In this document: piece by piece, positions 12,511 through 24,190 of the stretch
How positions within the stretch are numbered: the stretch's first letter is position 1
Layout of the letters: each line of letters opens with the position of its first letter
Source: Acanthacorydalis orientalis
Lineage: Eukaryota; Arthropoda; Insecta; Megaloptera; Corydalidae
DNA: 64,000 bases
Assembly (NCBI GenBank): GCA_034766995.1
Contig: CM068313.1
Location: 27,786,825-27,850,824, forward strand
Direction: 5' to 3'
Notes under the pieces: generated by a model
What the model was told of the DNA's origin: nothing
Database searches by the model: none
Seen by the model: only the letters and a program-made list of their open reading frames with translations
Program-made: the position numbers and the translations under genes

Positions 12511-12923
12511 TTATTCACAAAGATAAAATTTATGTAAGAGATTTGTAACATGTAGACTGCCAGTAGGTATTAGACATAAAAGACCCAATATGTCAAAAAT
12601 ATGAATAAAATATTTAGCCAATCGCTGTATACGCACTAACTGTTTAGATCTTTCTAATTTTCTTTCTCGATTTTGCTTAATAGTATTTAATAGATTTGTA
12701 TATTTTTCAATAACATCATAATTTGTATCCAAATCCGTTAATTTTGTATAAACATGTATATCGTTCTTTGGAATATAAGTTGGTATTTGATTAGAAGTGC
12801 AATTAGATTTTCCATCTAATGAAGTCATTGTTTTAACTTTTATCTATAAATACAAATAATATTTTTATTTATTTTAACACTAATTATATATATATATATA
12901 TATATAATATGATATATAATATA

Positions 12924-12967
<44 letters not shown>

Positions 12968-12979
12968 CTAACTTACCAT
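12511..12979 (-). CDS. small two-exon protein gene, unknown function
   Basis: Proposed model: exon 1 ends with an ATG at 12979-12977 followed directly by a strong donor (GTAAGTTAGT). The intron is 12976-12844 (133 nt) and ends in TTTGTATTTATAG. Exon 2 (12843-12511) is open from the acceptor to TAA in the same phase. This gives 111 residues: M, then five residues, then a second Met that could be an alternative start. The N-terminal half is polar. Residues ~45-75 look like a charged amphipathic helix rich in K, R and E. Residues ~79-94 (YFIHIF..LGLLCLIP) are hydrophobic, possibly a membrane or buried helix. Composition is protein-like and not repeat-derived. An AATAAA signal lies 26 nt past the stop. 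The intron consists largely of (TA)n. I do not recognise the family. It could still be a chance ORF, but intron phase, donor, acceptor and poly(A) signal agree. Confidence 0.55.
12844..12976 (-). other. short intron filled by (TA)n microsatellite
   Basis: Donor GTAAGTTAG at 12976, acceptor ATTTATAG ending at 12844. Two (TA)n arrays (12886-12906 and 12930-12961) and a TA-rich link occupy most of it. Repeat-length variation here would change intron length without touching the splice sites. Confidence 0.5.
12886..12961. repeat. (TA)n arrays within the proposed intron
   Basis: Two TA arrays joined by a TA/AT-rich link; see the minus-strand gene at 12511-12979. Confidence 0.95.
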
Positions 12980-13829
12980 CTAAATAAAAAAACAATTTTT
13001 ATTCAACATGAATCGATTATAAAGATTTTATTTAATATGACAAATAATTAATTAACGTTATTGAACAGACGACATTTGTTTCACAGATAACTTAGTTGAT
13101 TAAAATTTTGAAAAAATATCTATGTGCGTAGGTGATTCAATACAAGTTGGCTATCAAATATATTTATAAAATTATGATTTCATTGTCGTAATATAATTAT
13201 AAGATAATTTATTTAAATATCAGGTATCTACGAAAAAATACGGTTTTCCGATTTGTTAAGAGAAAATAAAAATATTAATTTCTGGAAATCATAATTTGAA
13301 ATGTTTGCAATGTATATTTTAAATCAAAGTAATACAAAAATTCAAGGAGCCTTTATAAAAACATTTTTATATATGTAATTCAATCTTAATAGACTAAATT
13401 AACATATCTCCCAAATGATACCATATGGATTTTAATTCAAGAGAAAACCTGTGTTTAATAATTAATATTATATTTAATTAGATGAATTTTATTCTAAAAT
13501 AAAAACGTTGATAATTTAGCCAGTCTACATATACTTTATAATTTTCGTACAATATTTAAAAATTAATATTTATAAAACACGATTGATTCACCACTCAAAA
13601 CAAATTATTTGAAAAATATTCAATGTTGAATAGATTAAAAATCCGGTTTAATAGAACTCTGGCATATGTTCGACCCAATTAATAAAATAGACGTGCTGGT
13701 ATGTATATATACTATATTTATGTAAGTTAATTTTAAAATCAAATGGCTTCGGACCGATCATTTAAAAGCGAAAATTGTCAGATTAGTAATATAAAATAGT
13801 ATTTTCACTTTATAACGTACAAAGCTTTA

Positions 13830-14102
13830 ATATAACCAGTAGCGAATGTCCCCCATTCATAACCTATTATTAAAGATATTACATCTGACATGTCTGCAGA
13901 TGTTAGACCCATAAAAACATGCCCGAAGGGATACAAACGACAATGTGATTCACAAAATGTAATTAAAATTACGTGTCATGAAAGTTTCAGAATATTATCT
14001 TACGAACATATTATTATCTTTAATTACTATGAAGGTAAACACGATTATAACAAATATAAGAAATTATTTAAGTATATGAAATTAAAACATAGTGTGAGCT
14101 GA
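13830..14102. other. balanced-composition block open on both strands
   Basis: On the plus strand an ATG frame of 70 codons starts at 13890 (MSADVRPIKTCPKGYKRQC...). On the minus strand a frame is open ~50 codons from about 13975 down to TGA near 13828, with a hydrophobic, membrane-like peptide (SDVISLIIGYEWGTFATGY) and a CTAAC...CTGCAG acceptor inside. Only one, or neither, can be real. The block may be a conserved non-coding element. Confidence 0.25.
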
Positions 14103-14387
14103 TTGAAAATTTACAATTTCTGTCTCGCTTACACTGGTCTGTACATTTTTTACTTCCTTCATTTTCGATGTTTGCCCAACTTTTTAATCATACATTTATG
14201 TCCATGTAAAAGCATCCGTTCCTACAATATTATTAAAATATTTGAAATTCGTGAGAAATATGTATTATTAATACTACAATGTCTTCAGCAATTATTTCAA
14301 AGCACGCAGAATCGTGTTTATGTAATAAAGATTAGTTATAATCGGGAAAAAAACTTAATTATTGAGACTATAATTTATTCTACTTAA

Positions 14388-15297
14388 TTTACATTATAAT
14401 TGATAAATTATAAGAATGAAGTTTATATAAAAAATAAGTTATAATTGTGCTCCGAATTTATTACTATAAATTCTTTGAATAAAATTATTAAAAAAATGTA
14501 TAAACTTCAAAAAAAATATTACTGTTATTAATAATATGTTTAATATCAAAGTTAATAGTTTAAAATTTGTACACTACTGATAATAGTATACTTTCAAATT
14601 TAATTTTTGTTCATAAATAAATGACTGGCAACTTTTTATTTCTTAACAAAGAAAAGTGTATTAAATATAAATGACTATATTAAAGTATCTATTAATGTTA
14701 TCTTTATTATGAAATTATATAACAAAAATTTAATAAATATTGTAAATTGTTATTTTTCAATAAACTTATCAAGAATTCATACACTTTGAAACTTTTAGTT
14801 ACTTTATGTAAGACTTATTCATAATAAATCAATAAAGCAATTGTTCTATCTTTTAACAGAATATTCATTGCCTTATTGAATGAATATAATTAAATTGTGA
14901 CCTATCTTCACTTATCAATTATATTGAATCAAGTTTTCAAATAAGAATATTTTACTTCGAAAGTTGAATAGAGAAACTAAAAACAGTCTAATGACTAATG
15001 ACTTCGCTATTTAATTAAATATTGAATTGATTTTTATTACCCTCAATACTGTTAATATCGGTTTAAAAGTAGGTGATGAATAATATTTCAAAATGAACAT
15101 AAGGAAAACATATTAAATATTTCTATACATTCTATTCTATACTCCTATTTTTAGAAATCCTAAAAAATATTTATTTGGATAGACTTTCCATAAAATTTAT
15201 AATTAGAATTATGGTACAATGAAAATAAAAATTAATTCCAATTTTATGATAACATGTTTGTGCATTTTTGTATAAATGCGATAAAAAACAAACATCA
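14388..15297. other. AT-rich spacer, nothing recognised
   Basis: The 94-codon plus frame just before it (14103-14387, non-ATG start) has no splice context. The spacer itself is stop-dense in all frames. Confidence 0.55.
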
Positions 15298-15299
15298 TT

Positions 15300-15470
15300 G
15301 ACGTTTATTATTCAGGATCACTGCTCTAGTAGATAGTACGTTGGTAATTTTCACCTTCATTGCACCATATAATGATTTTTCTACTTACCCCGAACGATAC
15401 GCATCTCTTATTGATTCTTCACTTATGTCCACTCAACTGGAATAAAAGATATTGTCACGTTAGTATGTAG
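15300..15470. other. low-repeat block around the 48-nt candidate exon
   Basis: Balanced sequence that includes the splice-bounded segment at 15389-15436 and its branch point. The surrounding intron-like part has no repeats. Confidence 0.3.
15389..15436 (-). other. candidate 48-nt exon (untranslated or first coding exon)
   Basis: On the minus strand a perfect branch-point consensus TACTAAC (15465-15459) is followed by a T-rich stretch ending TTTATTCCAG. The 48-nt segment is followed by the donor GTAAGTAG (15388-15381). All three signals match metazoan consensus. With this acceptor every frame contains a stop, so it would be a UTR or lncRNA exon. An ATG near its 3' end leaves five codons plus one base before the donor, so it could be a 5'UTR exon with the start codon. 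Using the next AG (acceptor at 15432) leaves one open frame. It sits 2.4 kb upstream of, and on the same strand as, the gene at 12.5-13.0 kb. A link between them is possible but unproven. Confidence 0.4.
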
Positions 15471-15491
15471 TTCAATAACCAATATTTATAG

Positions 15492-15531
<40 letters not shown>

Positions 15532-16052
15532 TACATACATAAGCCAACATTGAAGCAAATATTTTATAAGATAAAATATGATAAATCTTTGAAAGAAAAA
15601 TATATAAAAAAATAAAGAAAACAAAATTCATGTTAGATCCATATTAAATATTGTATTAATATAGTTAAGTCAAAATAAAATAAAACTAATATAAATCATC
15701 AAATAAAACTAAATACAGTAAAATAGTTTTATAAGCATTTACTATATCAAAAAATGTTATATTTTCATTTGCACTCACATTAATAAAATCTATATTTAAA
15801 TGTAAACATTTTTGAAGTCTATTTCACGCCGAGTGAATTTTGATTCTTTCACTCTTCCACACTACCTTCCTATATATATATATATATACATATACACATA
15901 TATACACACACACATATATATAATGTACATATAATGTACCTACATACTTGTATTAGAACTTAAATTAGTCTTAAAAGGTACCTAAATAATTTACCTTTAT
16001 TCACACAGTATTAATTCTAAAATGCAAATTATTGAAGTTATTAACAATTTTA

Positions 16053-16059
<7 letters not shown>

Positions 16060-16111
<52 letters not shown>
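16060..16111. repeat. (TA)n microsatellite
   Basis: About 52 bp, pure. Confidence 0.95.
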
Positions 16112-16114
<3 letters not shown>

Positions 16115-16259
16115 GTATCTGGCAGTGAGACACTGAGCAGAAGTCAAAGTAAACTTCGTAACTACATAAGTTTTCACATCTAAAACTAACATTCAAATCA
16201 AAACATTAGCATTATTGACTTTATGTCCTGGACCTTACTAAACATTATACAGTTATATT

Positions 16260-16470
16260 CGATTATAAAACAACCCTGTGGCAGACACAAATTCAAACAC
16301 CACCCACCCTAAGCGTCGAAATGGGAAAGACGCCCAAACACCCTTCATTATTCGTGTGTAACTGACCATTCAGAATGTAATTGTGTTTAGCTGTGCGTCT
16401 CTTAGACCTTAGGGACTTCAATGTGATTTGTAATGTGGTGGTACCCCTGACATATACACTAGTAGAAGTC
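16260..16470. other. GC-richer block
   Basis: About 210 bp of GC-richer, repeat-free sequence (CACCACCCACCCTAAGCGTCG; GTCTCTTAGACCTTAGGG; GTCCATTGTCATGGGG). CTTAGACCTTAGGG contains an imperfect inverted repeat. No open frame. It lies 50 bp before the tRNA-like element. Confidence 0.3.
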
Positions 16471-16520
16471 CATTGTCATGGGGATAAATGTTATTTTTAT
16501 TTATTATTATTTTATATTGA

Positions 16521-16597
16521 GCTCGAATATATCTGAGTGGTTGGTAGCGTACTCAATTACAAATCAGTAAGTTATGGGTTTGATCGCTGACGGTGGC
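16521..16597 (+). repeat. tRNA-like element (degenerate tRNA or SINE head)
   Basis: A D-arm-like CTGAGTGGTTGGTAGCG (A-box type) is followed by an anticodon-arm-like ACTCA...TCAGT with one mismatch and an 8-nt loop, then ATGGGTTTGATCGC (B-box-like, one or two changes from GGTTCGANTCC), ending CGGTGGCA. Order and spacing fit a Pol III tRNA promoter. T-stem pairing is largely lost and the loop is one base too long, so it is not a working tRNA. Confidence 0.42.
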
Positions 16598-17358
16598 AAA
16601 ATATATTCAAAAAGTTCTTTACATCTGTCAATGTTTTGGTAATTTAACGTAATATTAACTCAGATAGCATAATATTTTAACTTTGAAACCAATATAAATT
16701 GTAATGTTTCGGTATAAATTATTTCTGAAAAATCGTGTAAAAGTGAACTTTTTACAAACTTAATAAAGATCGAGAACTTTAAACAGCTTTTGACTATTTA
16801 CAAAACATCATACAAACACTTGAAAAAAACAGATTTTTAAATCGTAACTTAGCACTTCTAGATTTAACTGCCAAATAATTATCATAGAACTAATTAAGCA
16901 AAAAGCAAAACAAAGTAAAAGAAATAATTTTATTTTCCAAATAGTAAAGTTAAATTTCAAAAATATTAAATGTTTATTGTTTAGGTATTCATTTTCATAA
17001 ACGATTTTTTTTATTCCCCATAAATAATAAAAAAATCAAATCGAAAATGTTTAATATTATATATATAAGAAACATTTTACATTTCAATATTAAGGTATAA
17101 TTTAAATTCATTATATAAAAATTAAGAAATTCGTTTTGTTATTGTTTAATTAAAGTTTTAAAATCTGTTAAATTACCTCTTAGGAACATTTATGCTTATC
17201 AAAATAATGCAATGTTTACATATTTCAAGAAAAAATAACTGGGAAATGAAATTGGTTTTTATATACTTATTTTACATTATTATGTATTTGATTGAAACAA
17301 CCATACTGTTTGCATTTAATTACTTAAATTGTATCGTCCGTATTTGCTACTCAAATCA

Positions 17359-17363
<5 letters not shown>

Positions 17364-17407
<44 letters not shown>
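17364..17407. repeat. (TA)n microsatellite
   Basis: About 44 bp, pure. Confidence 0.95.
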
Positions 17408-17411
<4 letters not shown>

Positions 17412-17494
17412 AATTAAAATTTAAGTCTCGACAAAAAACGATCATTGCAACGTATGATTATATTTTTTAATCAACGAAAGAATAAAATCACACA

Positions 17495-17760
17495 TTGTTC
17501 AATGATTGCATATATATGATACTGTTTCGTTTGTATAGGTATATCTCCATAATGACAGAGAAAGGTTTTGGTGTGAATTCTGCAGAACAATTTTCAGTCT
17601 TCTCACGTACAGAAAACGTTCAAGCTATATGTATGTGTACATTGCACATACTGGCCCCATCTCTAAATAGTCCGGATAAATCGTTGCTCGGATTTAAGGG
17701 CAGTCATATAAATATTGTTCGCCAAGGGGTGTTATGATTTTCTCTCTGGTACTTGATATA
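17495..17760. other. low-repeat block with an 80-codon frame
   Basis: A plus-strand frame is open 17495-17737 (TTG- or ATG-started). The segment from 17550 on is balanced (AATAGTCCGGATAAATCG, GCCAAGGGGTG). No recognised motif. The frame may simply reflect few TAA/TAG in a GC-richer conserved element. Confidence 0.25.
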
Positions 17761-17806
17761 AAGGAAATATTTGTTTTGTATAGGTTACATAAATACTTTA
17801 CATAAG

Positions 17807-17809
<3 letters not shown>

Positions 17810-17853
<44 letters not shown>
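17810..17853. repeat. (TA)n microsatellite
   Basis: About 44 bp, pure. Confidence 0.95.
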
Positions 17854-17856
<3 letters not shown>

Positions 17857-18080
17857 TGTACGTGTATAATCGTACATACATCCACTTATTTGTTCATTTG
17901 TAAAAGGTAATAAATTTCAAGCGCTGTATTTCAGCATAATAAACAGGGTTTATTACGTTTTTAGTTTTAGTGAGTTTTTATTGGTGTCTAAACTGAAAAT
18001 TTTATTTACGTCCAGCAGAGGTATTTCATGATTAATAAATAAATAGATATACGAATATCGTTAATACATATATGTACTAT

Positions 18081-18085
<5 letters not shown>

Positions 18086-18124
<39 letters not shown>
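18086..18124. repeat. (TA)n microsatellite
   Basis: About 39 bp, followed by TG-rich decay. Confidence 0.95.
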
Positions 18125-18127
<3 letters not shown>

Positions 18128-18893
18128 AATGTGTATGGGCATATATAAATGTATATATTATATAGAACTTTAATTTGATGATTATTTATTATATTTATGA
18201 ATGAACGAATTTAATTTACATTTTATTATTCTTATTACATTAGCATTTCTTCATATAAAATTTATTTTTAAATTCTTCTATTTTCTTAAATATTAAAAAA
18301 ATATGTTTACATTTCTTAATTCTATTAGTATTTGTCACTGTTAATATATAAATAACTTACTATGAGCTACAGAGCAAAAATGCGGTTAATTTTCAATTTA
18401 CTGTTTGTAACATGTAAAAAGGATTAAATGTCATATAAAAGATATGCCCCATAAATTATGAAATAGAATCAAATAGAAATAAAAAAAATCTAAACATTAT
18501 ATTTATTTGCATTTACAACCAATATCATAAAATTAAACAAACTTTCTTTGAAACAGGTATAATATATTGTATTTAGATGGTAATGAATAAATCTTGACTA
18601 AAAAAGATTTGTTTTCATTTTTAATTTTATTAACTTGTAATAAAACTCTGCTCATATTTTACTAAAATTAATTTTTTTTATGACATCTGATTACATAGAG
18701 TAATAAAATTTTATTTATAATACTGATAAATATCTGCAAAAACTTGAAAGTCATATGTAAAACAATAACAGATTCAAGAACTGCGCCAATTTTTTATATT
18801 TTTCTAATGACTTGTACTTGTTAATATTAAGAACAAAGACATCTTGAAAAGTATTAAACTTCAACTAATGTAAATTTATGAACAGATAAACTA

Positions 18894-18898
<5 letters not shown>

Positions 18899-18938
<40 letters not shown>
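18899..18938. repeat. (TA)n microsatellite
   Basis: About 40 bp, then CATACATACATA. Confidence 0.95.
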
Positions 18939-18942
<4 letters not shown>

Positions 18943-19268
18943 CATACATATGACTATCAAATATATGTATCTTTTTAAGTATTTTTTTTAAATTTACAAT
19001 TCGAAAAAAATGAAATTTATTGCGTTATATCATTAATTATATATTTTAGACTAGACAAAATACATTAAAGTTAAATATAAATATTTGTTATATGATTAAA
19101 TACATAAAACATTATTATACATTCAATGTAAAATATTTGAGTAAATCTCTAGGTTCACAAAAGTGTGCAAATTTACTATATTCATTTTCACAGCTGATTT
19201 TCTTCTTTTTTCATTATTATAATATTTTAAAAAACTAAAAAGCGGTATATGAATGAATTTAAATTGTA

Positions 19269-19271
<3 letters not shown>

Positions 19272-19357
<86 letters not shown>
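19272..19357. repeat. longest pure (TA)n array
   Basis: About 86 bp without interruption, the longest pure array in the window. An assembly may have compressed or expanded it. Confidence 0.95.
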
Positions 19358-19361
<4 letters not shown>

Positions 19362-19980
19362 ATAGAGCTATAGAATAAATCATAATTATTTTACAATTTA
19401 TAATACTTGATTTTGACAAATCCATGTTTCAATTTGCACGTTATAATTTATAGTAGATCACTTTTTCTTAAAAACGCTTAAATTAAATTATTAATTTAAA
19501 AGAAAAATTAGTGTTTTTTTTAGAAAACAATATAAATAAAAAATACAAATTCAAAACTTTCTATTATTTTTAATAAAGACGGTATTTTAGACTTATTGAA
19601 ACTATTTAAATAGTTTCCTTATTAAATTTTTATATATATATATATATAAACAAAAAGTTCTTAAACAAAAACAATGTTTATCTTTAAATTAGTACTATTT
19701 TAAACAAGAATAAAAATCAATTTTTTTTAAAAAATTTTCAACTAAACATAAAACGTTTATATATAAACATTTTGTTTAAATAATATACAATATTTCTAGG
19801 CCTTTTTTTGTAAAAGGGTCATATTTATAAATCATGTAGATTTGGACTGATTTGTTACCATGTCCTTTTATTTATGTTTATATATTTAAATTTTCTATAA
19901 AAGAATACATTTTTTTAAATAAAATATTTCACTCAAATAACACAAATCAAATTTAATTTATAACAACATTAAAAAACATT

Positions 19981-19984
<4 letters not shown>

Positions 19985-20030
<46 letters not shown>

Positions 20031-20036
20031 CATACA

Positions 20037-20078
<42 letters not shown>
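19985..20078. repeat. double (TA)n array
   Basis: Two ~40-bp TA arrays separated by TTTACATACAGGCA. Confidence 0.95.
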
Positions 20079-20082
<4 letters not shown>

Positions 20083-20546
20083 CATGCATACAATATATAC
20101 GTATATATTAATTTACAGTACTGGTTATAAAAACGGTTCATAAATAATATGAAATAGAAATAAACATGAAGTATCTATTACATTAAAATCCAATTGTAGT
20201 CTAAAAAAATAAAACAGTTTTTTTTATACATCAAATTCTATTGTTCTGTTTAGTATACGTAGGTGGTAAAACACATTTCGAAATTTATGTGAAAACATGA
20301 AATTCAAACCATAATAAATTTAGTCAGGAAACGATCTAACGCACTGTGACCACACACAAAAGTAAATATATATGTTTTTACATTAAAATTATAATTTCAT
20401 TATGTAAACGTTTAAAATTGATAATTATTTTGTAGTATATTTGCTACAGTTACAAATTGTTATAAAAAAAATTGTTAAAGAACATTTTAAATATTATTTT
20501 AAAAAATGAAATGAACGTAATTATTAAATTAAAATTAAATATTAGA

Positions 20547-20549
<3 letters not shown>

Positions 20550-20619
<70 letters not shown>
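20550..20619. repeat. (TA)n microsatellite
   Basis: About 70 bp, pure, then TATG and TG repeats. Confidence 0.95.
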
Positions 20620-20630
<11 letters not shown>

Positions 20631-20939
20631 TTGAATCTATATGTGTGTGTGTGCACAAATCCAGTTTGCATTCCAATATTTTAATATACAGTTTTTTTTA
20701 TTTATAGTATACTCATCATGAAAAGGTCAACATTTTGAAAATTGTGTTGACATGAACATAATTGTCCGAATGAGACCTACAGCATGTTCCAAGGTGGAAA
20801 GAAACGAGTTTCATAAAATGATTCGACTAGTACTTAATATTGTCAAACAATTTAACAAACGTGCCATCTTAAAACGATTTGAATATATTTTGTCCTGTGT
20901 TGTTTTATGTTATTTATGGCATTGTAGTTATTTGTTCTG

Positions 20940-22380
20940 ATCAGACACTTTTATACATTACTTGTTGAACTAGTGCTTTTTTTTACTCTGTTTATAATGT
21001 GTTTGATTCAACGTCGTATTATATTATATTTGAATCATATCGAAAATAGATATATTTTCATTATCGTATACCAAATAAATATTTATTGAAATATTTGTTT
21101 AATTATTCATCTTTTTAAAAGTATACATAATATTAATATACGTTAGAAATTAATCGATATAAACATATTTATTCGACAATATTAAATAATCAATTTAGTA
21201 TTTGAAAACGTTTAATAGTTTTCAATAGAATATTTTTTCTATGGTACTTAGTTTTAATTTCATAGTCTTTCTTTTATGACAAATAATAAAAAACTTAACC
21301 ATTATCCACACACAAAATATTCTTCTGAAATATTAAATAAGTAATCATTTTTCAGATCTTTCACACAGAGATGAAAATTCTCTGTCCCTGTGAGCTTGTA
21401 AATAACTATTTATCATATTATATTGAATAATAAACAATGTTGAATATTAGAAAAAAATATATATCATATCAGGAATACTAATAAAGATAATTGATGACAA
21501 TGCTGAATCTATAATTATAAAGTTGAATAAATTTATATATCAAATCTTTTAAGTATAAAATGACATTTTAGAACAAATCGAATTAGAATTTTACAACTTC
21601 GAAGTGTAATACCATAATTACTTAATATCTTTATTTTAATATTATAATTCTTAGAAATTTCTTAACATATAGTTAACTGTAAAATAAATTATGTATATAT
21701 TTTATTCTCAATAATAAAAAAAGTAAATTACTTGTAATATTTGTTGGAATTTTATTTATATAAAACTTAATAACTGTTAAAATTTGAACATCTATAGACA
21801 GAAAACGTTGAAAGCAAAGTATATCTATTATAATATTCAAACATTTACAGACTTCAATTCTTTTTCAAACTATATATTCATAATGAAAGTATAACACTAT
21901 TTTCTTTCAAAATCGTACATATTTTATCATTATATATTTTTTGGGAATGAATATAACTATTAATCATTATCAAATAATCATTTTTTATTAATTTTGAGTT
22001 AATATGCGTATGTAAAATTAAACTTTTGAATAATATGTCAATTTTAAAAATATATTCACTTGTTTTTTTGCAATCAATTTTTGTAAATTTTTTTATAAAT
22101 AATTCTTTGCTAATGATGAAGAGTTACATGTGACGTTGATAATTATTTCGGAAAATGTTAAAAATTAAACAACAGTTTATTACATTTTTTTATTTTAACT
22201 TATAAGTAAAGAATACACGTACAATTGCCAGTCAAAAAACAAGAAGAAACTTGAAAGTGAGTTACGACTTTGCCTTCAGTTACACAAAGTTCAATATGGA
22301 CATATATAAATTTTTTGCCAGTGAAACGTACGTCAGACGCATATATATTTACAGACATACACACACACACGTTATGTGAA
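20940..22380. other. AT-rich spacer without TA arrays
   Basis: Unusual in lacking any long TA array for ~2.2 kb. Nothing coding seen. Confidence 0.55.
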
Positions 22381-22389
22381 CGGTGTTAT

Positions 22390-22580
22390 ATTTGTATAAT
22401 ACTCGAGGCATGAAAAAAATATGATGTAATTTCATAACGGCGTGATGCGCAGTGCACGAGCATCGAACACGCGGCATGGCGGGGTGCCGTCAAATTGCGT
22501 CGCATTATCGTAAACATTGGGGTTTTACTCGAGCTGAGGTGACAAATTTATACACGCCGCGCGAAGGGTTTATGTTTTAG
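22390..22580. promoter_or_regulatory. CpG-dense promoter-like block
   Basis: The densest CpG patch in the first half of the window (GCGTGATGCGCAGTGCACG; AACACGCGGCATGGCGGGG; ACGCCGCGCGAAGGG). In hymenopteran-type AT-rich genomes such CpG clusters often mark promoters or developmental regulatory elements. No TATA box plus initiator is clear. It is followed directly by a strongly T+G-skewed stretch. Confidence 0.38.
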
Positions 22581-22950
22581 TGATCGCATGCGACGGGCAT
22601 TCCTACGAAATCATTGTTTTTTTAGTATTTTTTGTCTTTTTTCACTACGTTCGTGTTGTTTTATTATTTAAACAAAAAAGAGCGTATCGTCGCGAGTTTT
22701 TTGTTGTTTATTTTTCATTTGTTTACTTGTTTGGAAAATCGATTCGTTGTTTGTTTTTTTAAAATATACGTGTTTTTTGTTGCCCTCGATTGGTTTTATA
22801 TTTTTGTTATTGTTTTAAATTGAATTTTTCGTTTAATTGCTTTTAAATATGCGTTTCGAATGTTGAGCTGTTCAGAATAATAAATTTCTTGTTTGGACAA
22901 TAATTTGAAATTTATTATTTAGTCAGTTTTCACGTATTATTTATTAATGA
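22580..22950 (+). other. T/G-skewed stretch, possible transcribed leader
   Basis: Plus strand very rich in T and G and poor in C for 370 bp (runs such as TTTTTTGTTGTTTATTTTTC), still with scattered CpGs. Strand asymmetry of this kind is common in UTRs and transcribed DNA. Two overlapping ORFs at 22580-22823 are F/V/Y-rich products of this bias, not genes. Confidence 0.3.
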
Positions 22951-23081
22951 TATCGTAGGGTTTTTTCTTCAACTTTGACTGATAAATATATACTCTTCAA
23001 ATTCGGATTCTATTGATTTCATTTAGCATCGATTGGATTCAAAATAAATATTATAAACACTACATGTATATATTTGTATAT

Positions 23082-23086
<5 letters not shown>

Positions 23087-23166
<80 letters not shown>
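23087..23166. repeat. (TA)n with G interruptions
   Basis: Three TA arrays separated by TATG steps. Confidence 0.95.
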
Positions 23167-23506
23167 CGATTATAAATTTAAAAATGAATACCTACAAACT
23201 ATATTTTATCAAAGTTTAATAAGACTATCATTATTTTATTACATAAAAGTAATTTTTCATACAATTATAAAAACAAATATTTTCATACCATCTCACTCAT
23301 ATAATATTTTTTCTGGCCTCTTCTTTTAGATTATCTTGAAGTTTTCTCATCTCGGTTATTTTAACAAGTTAAATCTTTTAACTAGATTAGTCAGAAGTAA
23401 TCTAAAAGTAAAACCAAGTTTTCTGATATGAAATTGCTTCGATACTTATCGAAGTGAGAAAACTGCAAAATTTGCTAATGAAGGAGTGAAGGAAGTATTA
23501 ATACAT

Positions 23507-23550
<44 letters not shown>

Positions 23551-24139
23551 GTAGAATTATCTAAAAACATTTGTTCCATGCTTGCATTGCAGTTTTAGTT
23601 TTTTATATTTTGTTGGAAATAAAATAACCGTACACAAGAAAAAAACTGTTCAATATTCCATTTCTTATATTAGTGCTAGTTCAGCTTCTTTAATACAAAT
23701 GTCAGTTTTCTTGGAAACAAAATTAAATTCATATTTAGTATCGGCATCGAATAACATTATTACATTTCAGTTATTATTTGCTTTGTAATGAAATACTCTT
23801 CATTTCTTTGTTAATAAGATAGATTTAAAATATGACTCTTATATATAATGCATATTCATGACTTTAATTAAATAAACAAGTATATACAAACTAATTGGAC
23901 AAGAAACACGAGAAAAAAAATTATTTGGCATTTATCCAATTTTTAAAATAAAGTGAAATTCTCTGTACAGCTATTCGTACAACAGATAAGGGTCGTATTT
24001 TTTAAACTTTAATTATATTTCTAGGCATAGTAATTGACTTTTTCAATAATTTTTTACTTTTATATACTTAATATTCTAATTTGTATGTAGTACTTAATTA
24101 AAATAAAAAAAAAACGAACATTTATATACATATACATAC

Positions 24140-24144
<5 letters not shown>

Positions 24145-24184
<40 letters not shown>
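24145..24184. repeat. (TA)n microsatellite
   Basis: About 40 bp, preceded by CATA repeats. Confidence 0.95.

Positions 24185-24190
<6 letters not shown>

Larger units (their letters stand above)
18130..20745. other. AT-rich, microsatellite-dense spacer
   Basis: Holds five long TA arrays in 2.6 kb, the highest density in the window. All long frames here are Y/I repeats of TA codons. Confidence 0.65.

Noticed and set aside
19123..19425. 100-codon minus-strand ORF
   Set aside because: Mostly alternating Y/I codons from the 86-bp TA array. The same applies to ORFs at 717, 6761, 12167, 16001, 20450/20472, 23013/23114, 34247/34271/34345, 41787, 45115, 51002, 57325, 58029, 62902 and 62979 wherever the TA, CA or TG repeats supply the codons.
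22580..22823. Two overlapping ~60-codon plus-strand ORFs
   Set aside because: F/V/Y-rich products of the T/G-skewed tract, with no start context, splice site or motif.
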